Source: an uncultured Saprospiraceae bacterium (GTDB taxonomy: Bacteria; Bacteroidota; Bacteroidia; Chitinophagales; Saprospiraceae). From it: 37,675 nucleotides of DNA. Each line of letters starts with the position of its first letter. The first letter of the stretch is position 1. The stretch spans positions 1 to 37,675 of the forward strand of contig CALFWW010000146.1 in assembly GCA_937928575.1 (NCBI GenBank), read 5' to 3'. The notes below the pieces were generated by a model that saw only the letters and a program-made list of their open reading frames with translations, was not told the DNA's origin and searched no databases. A program made the position numbers and the translations under genes. This document shows positions 33,057-37,675 of this stretch, piece by piece.

Positions 33057-35699
33057 GTGGCGAAAAAAGCTAAATCCAAGTCCAAGAAGATCACTCCTTT
33101 GATGCAGCAATACCAAAGTGTCAAAGCGCAGCATCCTGATGCAATCTTGTTGTTCAGAGTCGGTGACTTTTATGAGACGTTTGGAGAAGATGCGGTCACA
33201 ACTGCTAAGATTTTAGGAATTGTATTAACCAAAAGAAATAATGGCGGCGTTGATATTGAATTGGCGGGATTTCCTCACCATTCTTTAGATTTATATTTAC
33301 CCAGAATGGTCCGAGCGGGTTATCGGGTTGCCATCTGCGAACAACTCGAAAAACCAAGCAAAGAAAAGAAGATTGTAAAACGTGGCGTCACAGAAGTAGT
33401 AACTCCCGGAATTGCAACCAGTGATCAATTATTGAATCACAAGACAAATAATTTCTTAGCGGCAGTTTCAATTGGAAAAAAAGACAATCACGGATTAGCA
33501 TTGTTGGATATTTCTACGGGTGAATTTCTCGTTTGCGAGGGAAGTGCAGGATATATTGACAAAATGTTGCAAAGTTTCACTCCTTCTGAAGTAATTTATT
33601 CCAAAAACAAGGGGAAAGAATTCGAACAATATTTTGGAAGCGGTTTTTATACCTATCCTTTAGATGATTGGGCATTTTCATTTGATTATTGCAAAGAAAA
33701 AATTGTTGACCATTTTGAAATCCACTCTTTAAAAGGATTTGGAATTGAGGAAATGGAGTCCGCTCAAATTGCTGCAGGATCCATTTTACATTACCTATCG
33801 ACCACAGAAAATACGAATCTAAAACATATAAGTGCAATCAAAAGAATTCAACCGAACCGCTATGTTTGGTTGGACCGTTTTACAATTCGGAACTTGGAGT
33901 TATTGTTTTCGCCACATGAAGGTGGGGTGGCATTGATAGATGTGATGGACAAAACCATATCTCCAATGGGTGCAAGATTGATGCGTAAGTGGGTTGTTTT
34001 ACCGCTGAAAAATACTGCAGATATTGATGCACGACTAAATATGGTTGAGTACTTTATTTCTAAATCAGAGGTGAAGGAAGAGGTTGAAAAATCCATTCGC
34101 TTAATTGGAGATCTGGAAAGATTAATTTCAAAAGTACCGCTTGGAAAGGTGAATGCTCGTGAAGTCATGCAATTGAAAAAATCTTTGGATGCGATTGAGC
34201 CAATCAAAACACTTATTTCTAAAAAGAGTAAAAATAAGCAGCTACTTCAATTGGTTGATCAACTCAATCCTTGTAAAGTATTGGCCGATCAAATCGGAAA
34301 AACCATCATTGAAGATCCGCCACTCAATTTGTCAAAAGGAAGTATCATTAAATCCGGCATTCATGAAGAAATGGATGATTACCGAAACACTTTGAATAAT
34401 AGCAAAGAGTTGTTGGTAGAAATTCAAAAAACAGAAGCGGACAAAACAGGAATCGCAAATTTAAAGATTGGATTTAACAATGTGTTTGGATATTACCTGG
34501 AAGTTACCAATAAGTACAAAAACCAAGGATTGATTCCGGATAATTGGGTGCGAAAACAAACTTTGACCAATGCAGAACGATATGTGACGGATGAGTTGAA
34601 AAAATTAGAAAATAAAATACTGACTGCGCAAGAAAAAATGCTGGCGTTGGAAGAAATGATATTCCAACAATTAATCAGTGCGATATTAGATTATATAAAA
34701 CCTATTCAATTAAATGCAACATTGATTGCACGTTTGGATTGTTTGCTTTCATTTGCAACCATATCTCAAAAGAATGATTATCATCGTCCAGAGATCAATG
34801 ATTCATTTGTGATTGATATCAAAGATGGTCGTCATCCGGTGATTGAACAAAATTTGGCACTTGGTGAATCCTATGTGCCCAACGATGTTTTTCTGGATAA
34901 TGAATCTCAGCAAATCATCATGATTACCGGTCCTAATATGGCTGGTAAATCTGCGCTATTAAGGCAAACCGCATTGATAAGTCTGATGGCGCAAATGGGT
35001 TCTTTTGTTCCTGCTAAAAAAGCAACCTTAGGAGTGATTGATAAAGTGTTTACTAGAGTGGGAGCGTCGGATAATATTTCTTCAGGTGAATCTACTTTTA
35101 TGGTCGAGATGAATGAGACTGCGAGTATCATGAACAATATATCCGATCGAAGTCTGATTTTATTAGATGAAATCGGTCGAGGTACGAGTACGTACGATGG
35201 AATTTCCATTGCATGGTCGATTGCTGAATATTTACACGACAATGCCATTGCACAACCCAAAACATTATTTGCGACTCATTATCATGAATTAAATGAATTG
35301 GAAGAAAAATTCCCTAGAATTAAGAATTTCAATATTGCAACTAAAGAAATTGGTCAAAAAGTAATATTTCTGCGTAAATTAGTAAAAGGTGGCAGTAAAC
35401 ATAGTTTTGGGATTCATGTTGCGAAAATGGCGGGAATGCCGAAATCCATAGTAGACAGAGCAACGACGATTCTATCTCATTTAGAGAAAAAAGTAATAGA
35501 ATCTGGTGACAATTCCACAACTAATGACGTCCAAAAAACGTTATCTAGTATATCAAGTCCCATGCAGTTAAATATATTTGAAGCACCCGATCCAAAAGCT
35601 ACTGAACTAGTTGAATCCCTTAACAAAATGGATATTAATGCTTTAACACCAATAGAAGCATTGATGAAATTGAATGAATTGAAAGATTCTTTGAAATAG
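33057..35699 (+). CDS. mutS: DNA mismatch repair protein MutS
   Basis: MutS1 recognises base mismatches and small loops and starts repair with MutL. The 880 residues are the typical length. The mismatch-binding motif is GDFYETFGEDA with Phe38 and Glu40, preceded by a lysine-rich N-terminus. The lever/clamp region spans about 270-560, and the ATPase has Walker A TGPNMAGKSALLRQ near 624-637. Then come SSGESTFMVEM and Walker B LILLDEIGRGTSTYDG near 703-718, and the ATHYHEL switch near 740. The C-terminus has the dimerisation/processivity helices. GTG is the start because the conserved N-terminal domain begins only about 12 residues later, and no upstream in-frame ATG is better. Confidence 0.97.
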   Translation: MAKKAKSKSKKITPLMQQYQSVKAQHPDAILLFRVGDFYETFGEDAVTTAKILGIVLTKRNNGGVDIELAGFPHHSLDLYLPRMVRAGYRVAICEQLEKPSKEKKIVKRGVTEVVTPGIATSDQLLNHKTNNFLAAVSIGKKDNHGLALLDISTGEFLVCEGSAGYIDKMLQSFTPSEVIYSKNKGKEFEQYFGSGFYTYPLDDWAFSFDYCKEKIVDHFEIHSLKGFGIEEMESAQIAAGSILHYLSTTENTNLKHISAIKRIQPNRYVWLDRFTIRNLELLFSPHEGGVALIDVMDKTISPMGARLMRKWVVLPLKNTADIDARLNMVEYFISKSEVKEEVEKSIRLIGDLERLISKVPLGKVNAREVMQLKKSLDAIEPIKTLISKKSKNKQLLQLVDQLNPCKVLADQIGKTIIEDPPLNLSKGSIIKSGIHEEMDDYRNTLNNSKELLVEIQKTEADKTGIANLKIGFNNVFGYYLEVTNKYKNQGLIPDNWVRKQTLTNAERYVTDELKKLENKILTAQEKMLALEEMIFQQLISAILDYIKPIQLNATLIARLDCLLSFATISQKNDYHRPEINDSFVIDIKDGRHPVIEQNLALGESYVPNDVFLDNESQQIIMITGPNMAGKSALLRQTALISLMAQMGSFVPAKKATLGVIDKVFTRVGASDNISSGESTFMVEMNETASIMNNISDRSLILLDEIGRGTSTYDGISIAWSIAEYLHDNAIAQPKTLFATHYHELNELEEKFPRIKNFNIATKEIGQKVIFLRKLVKGGSKHSFGIHVAKMAGMPKSIVDRATTILSHLEKKVIESGDNSTTNDVQKTLSSISSPMQLNIFEAPDPKATELVESLNKMDINALTPIEALMKLNELKDSLK

Positions 35700-35841
35700 A
35701 ACAACTTATATATATGGTTTAAACCAAATGTGGTAGTCTATTAAATATCCCGTATATTATTTATCTTTATGGTATCTATTTTGCTACAATTAGAATAGTC
35801 TTACCCTCCCATTAGCTATATAATATTCCTAATTAGAACAT

Positions 35842-36717
35842 ATGAATACGAATAAACAAGGTGGAACAGTTGTAGATGAACGCATAAAAGAAATGCTTGA
35901 GGTTAACAAAAAGCAGAAAGAGTTTTATGAGTCGATGCAAGAGTACATGAACACGGAGAATGCCGAAGGGGATAGTTTTATCAATAGAGGTTGGTCAAGA
36001 GTAAGAGCTCGTTTTCATCAATCAATGGCTGAATTTGGTCTCTATGATGATCTTAGGCTTTTGCATGAAGAATGGGTTGGTGATTTATCCAATAAAAAAG
36101 TTTTTGATTTGGGATGCTATGACGGCTATCCTGGAACCATAAAAATGGCTGTTGAAGCTGAAGAATATTATGGCATTGATTTGAGTGAACCTGCCATTAA
36201 TGTTTTAAATAAAAAATTGGCAGAAGCAGGTGCACCAAATGCAAAAGCAGAATCTGTTGATTTTCTAGCACCTGAATTTCAAGAAGTAAATAAAAACAAA
36301 TTTGATGTGGTTTATGCACACGCGGTAGCACATCACTTTGAGCATTTTGAGTTATTCCTTGAAAATGTCAAAAACATCATGAAAGATGATGGTATCGTAG
36401 TCACCTACGACCCTATGCAGACTTATACACCTTTCAGATGGTTGCGTAATCTATATCGTCCGTTTCAAGCTGATGCAAGTTGGGAGTGGCCATTCAGGAA
36501 AAGTAATTTCGAAGCTATTCAAAAGCATTTCAAGATTGATAAAATGCATGGGTCAATGGGGAAAGCCAAATGGGCAATTCCTGTTTACATGATGAATAAA
36601 AAGAAGGGGAAAGAATTGGGGATGAAATGGCATGCACAAGATATGGAAAGAAGCCAAAAATTAGGTCCAGATCTTTGGAAATGTATGCACGTTACGATGG
36701 TTTGGAAAAAGAAATAA
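35842..36717 (+). CDS. Class I SAM-dependent methyltransferase
   Basis: The protein has 291 residues. A helical N-terminal region (about 1-85) precedes a Rossmann methyltransferase domain. Motif I is KVFDLGCYDGYPGTIKM (about 86-102), an unusual CYDGYPG form of the glycine loop. The acidic strand-2 residue is in YYGIDLSEPAI, and the post-I/II segment is DVVYAHAVAHHFEHFELF near 152-169. This resembles methyltransferases of cell-surface or polysaccharide clusters, but no such cluster is next to it and the substrate is unknown. A perfect 18-bp terminator stem overlaps its stop codon. Confidence 0.85.
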   Translation: MNTNKQGGTVVDERIKEMLEVNKKQKEFYESMQEYMNTENAEGDSFINRGWSRVRARFHQSMAEFGLYDDLRLLHEEWVGDLSNKKVFDLGCYDGYPGTIKMAVEAEEYYGIDLSEPAINVLNKKLAEAGAPNAKAESVDFLAPEFQEVNKNKFDVVYAHAVAHHFEHFELFLENVKNIMKDDGIVVTYDPMQTYTPFRWLRNLYRPFQADASWEWPFRKSNFEAIQKHFKIDKMHGSMGKAKWAIPVYMMNKKKGKELGMKWHAQDMERSQKLGPDLWKCMHVTMVWKKK

Positions 36718-36758
36718 AAAAAGTAGGGGCGTTGCATTGAAACGCCCCTACTTTTTTT
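36716..36758. terminator. Perfect bidirectional terminator
   Basis: An 18-bp perfect stem has arms 36716-36733 (seven As, then GTAGGGGCGTT) and 36741-36758 (AACGCCCCTAC, then seven Ts) around the loop GCATTGA. It overlaps the methyltransferase stop codon and also serves the convergent gene. Confidence 0.95.
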
Positions 36759-36775
36759 GCAACGTTCCCCATTTT

Positions 36776-37675
36776 TTATTCCACCACCATCTTACCGCTA
36801 ATCAATTGCCCATCAGTATTCGCCAATAAATAAAAATACATTCCTGCCTTCAAATCTTTTCGATTAACCATCAATGAATTGGTCTTGATATTTTCATATT
36901 TTCTGACCAATTTCCCATCAATCGCATATAAATTCAAAGTTTGAATTTGTTTAGAAGATTCTTTAAAAGCAAAGATTGTTTGCTCAGAAAATGGATTGGG
37001 CTGAATGGTGAGTTGATTGTTATCATAAATATTTGAAGTACTTGTTGGGTCTTCAAAAACTTCTTGTACCGTATTTCCAATTTCAATTAAGCCACTGATA
37101 TCAGGACAGGGATGTGGTACATTTGGTTGTGCGATAACTGCAAAAGACATTTCATGAATGGCACCTGCAGGAGCTGCAACCGGGCCTGATGTAACCAACG
37201 CATGTCTATTACAGAATGGAACATAGGTGCACATCGACCAACCATCTTCATCACTAGGAGAATCTGGGTATGCATAAGGCGTATATTCTTCGCTAGACGC
37301 ATCTGGGTCATACCCCGAACCACCATAAGAATGTGGTGAACCGTCTTTCCAAAGTCCTTTTTGATAATTTTGATACTCAGGTGGAAAATCAGGTCCAAAA
37401 AAAACAGGAGGCGGGTCACATACCCCGTCCGAAACATAAGTCATAAAACTAGTCATTCCTAGATCTTCTGCATTCCCATTTTCAAAAGAGGTCATACCTT
37501 TTAAAACCTTAATACCGACAATTGGAATTTCTTTACAATAGGTTTCGATTCCAAAACAATCGCATCCATTTTGTCCGTCGACATTATCTTCATTGTAAAC
37601 ATAGGCGATATTTTCTTCTGGAATACAACCATAGAAATCATCCCAAAAGCATCCTAAGTCCATATCTAACCATAT
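36776..37675 (-). CDS. Secreted protein with T9SS C-terminal sorting domain, N-terminus outside window
   Basis: The frame is open to the right edge (codons for Ile-Trp-Leu-Asp precede the first internal Met), so only the last 299 residues are seen. The C-terminal 80 residues form a type A sorting domain of the type IX secretion system. They start with LTIQPNPFSEQTIF (compare Y-P-N-P-x-x), continue with LNLYAIDGKLVRK and the turn RKDLKAGMYFYLL, and end KMVVE. This domain directs export through the outer membrane and is then removed. The rest is Cys-, Asp- and aromatic-rich with many short loops (GQNGCDCFGIETYC, YGGSGYDPDASSEE) and shows no fold I recognise. The paired cysteines suit an extracellular protein. 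Confidence 0.9.
   Translation of the reverse strand: MWLDMDLGCFWDDFYGCIPEENIAYVYNEDNVDGQNGCDCFGIETYCKEIPIVGIKVLKGMTSFENGNAEDLGMTSFMTYVSDGVCDPPPVFFGPDFPPEYQNYQKGLWKDGSPHSYGGSGYDPDASSEEYTPYAYPDSPSDEDGWSMCTYVPFCNRHALVTSGPVAAPAGAIHEMSFAVIAQPNVPHPCPDISGLIEIGNTVQEVFEDPTSTSNIYDNNQLTIQPNPFSEQTIFAFKESSKQIQTLNLYAIDGKLVRKYENIKTNSLMVNRKDLKAGMYFYLLANTDGQLISGKMVVE

Noticed and set aside
32902..33102. 66-residue plus-strand ORF overlapping the start of mutS
   Set aside because: It covers the mutS promoter and runs into mutS in another frame. No domain is recognisable.

Overview
The window looks like chromosomal DNA of a Bacteroidota bacterium, probably of the Saprospiria/Lewinella type. The evidence is AT-rich DNA, promoters of the Bacteroidota form (TTG-like -33 box and TAnnTTTG -7 box) without clear Shine-Dalgarno sequences, a C-terminal type IX secretion sorting domain at the right edge, a lipoprotein di-heme peroxidase, WG-repeat and TolB-propeller proteins, and the gene order kdsC / UbiA-type prenyltransferase / maf. 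The genus-level guess is an inference. I see no rRNA, tRNA, CRISPR, prophage or intact transposase gene.

Layout. 1-1657: the 3' end of a GNAT acetyltransferase, a tandemly duplicated foldback repeat, and a queuosine-precursor transporter gene (yhhQ). 1790-4792: a divergent pair made of a membrane-anchored VEVIKEV heptad-repeat protein with a C-terminal helix-hairpin-helix domain and a double OmpA-like protein. 4893-7536: a compact minus-strand run, fdx-iscX-kdsC-prenyltransferase-maf. 8036-10681: a double CbxX-type AAA+ ATPase with a duplicated beta-rich N-terminal module. 10682-11623: interspersed repeats, one of which was split by a 186-bp MITE-like insertion with perfect 16-bp inverted ends and a TTA target duplication. 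11624-14529: a PAS histidine kinase facing two methyltransferase genes. 14643-18585: a very large periplasmic TolB-propeller/amidohydrolase and, divergently, a DinB-like protein, followed by a decayed gene fragment. 18878-26904: an exported protein with about 26 WG repeats, then pyrR-pyrB, then an exported 995-residue coiled-coil protein. 27101-32786: a TlpA-like thioredoxin, an SDR oxidoreductase, a DUF1508/histone-H1-like fusion, a MauG-type peroxidase and a TerB-like protein. 33057-37675: mutS, a methyltransferase, and the C-terminal part of a T9SS-secreted protein.

Housekeeping functions are Fe-S assembly (fdx, iscX), LPS Kdo synthesis (kdsC), pyrimidine synthesis (pyrR, pyrB), mismatch repair (mutS), nucleotide-pool or division control (maf) and queuosine precursor uptake (yhhQ). 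The less ordinary material is the set of long repeat proteins (VEVIKEV, alanine/glutamate coiled coil, WG, lysine-rich histone-like tail), the AAA+ fusion, and the repeat-rich intergenic regions. No single cluster here clearly forms a new defence or biosynthetic system. The strongest leads are the VEVIKEV/OmpA pair, the dissected MITE, the duplicated foldback that copied the start of yhhQ, and an apparently leaderless pyrR.
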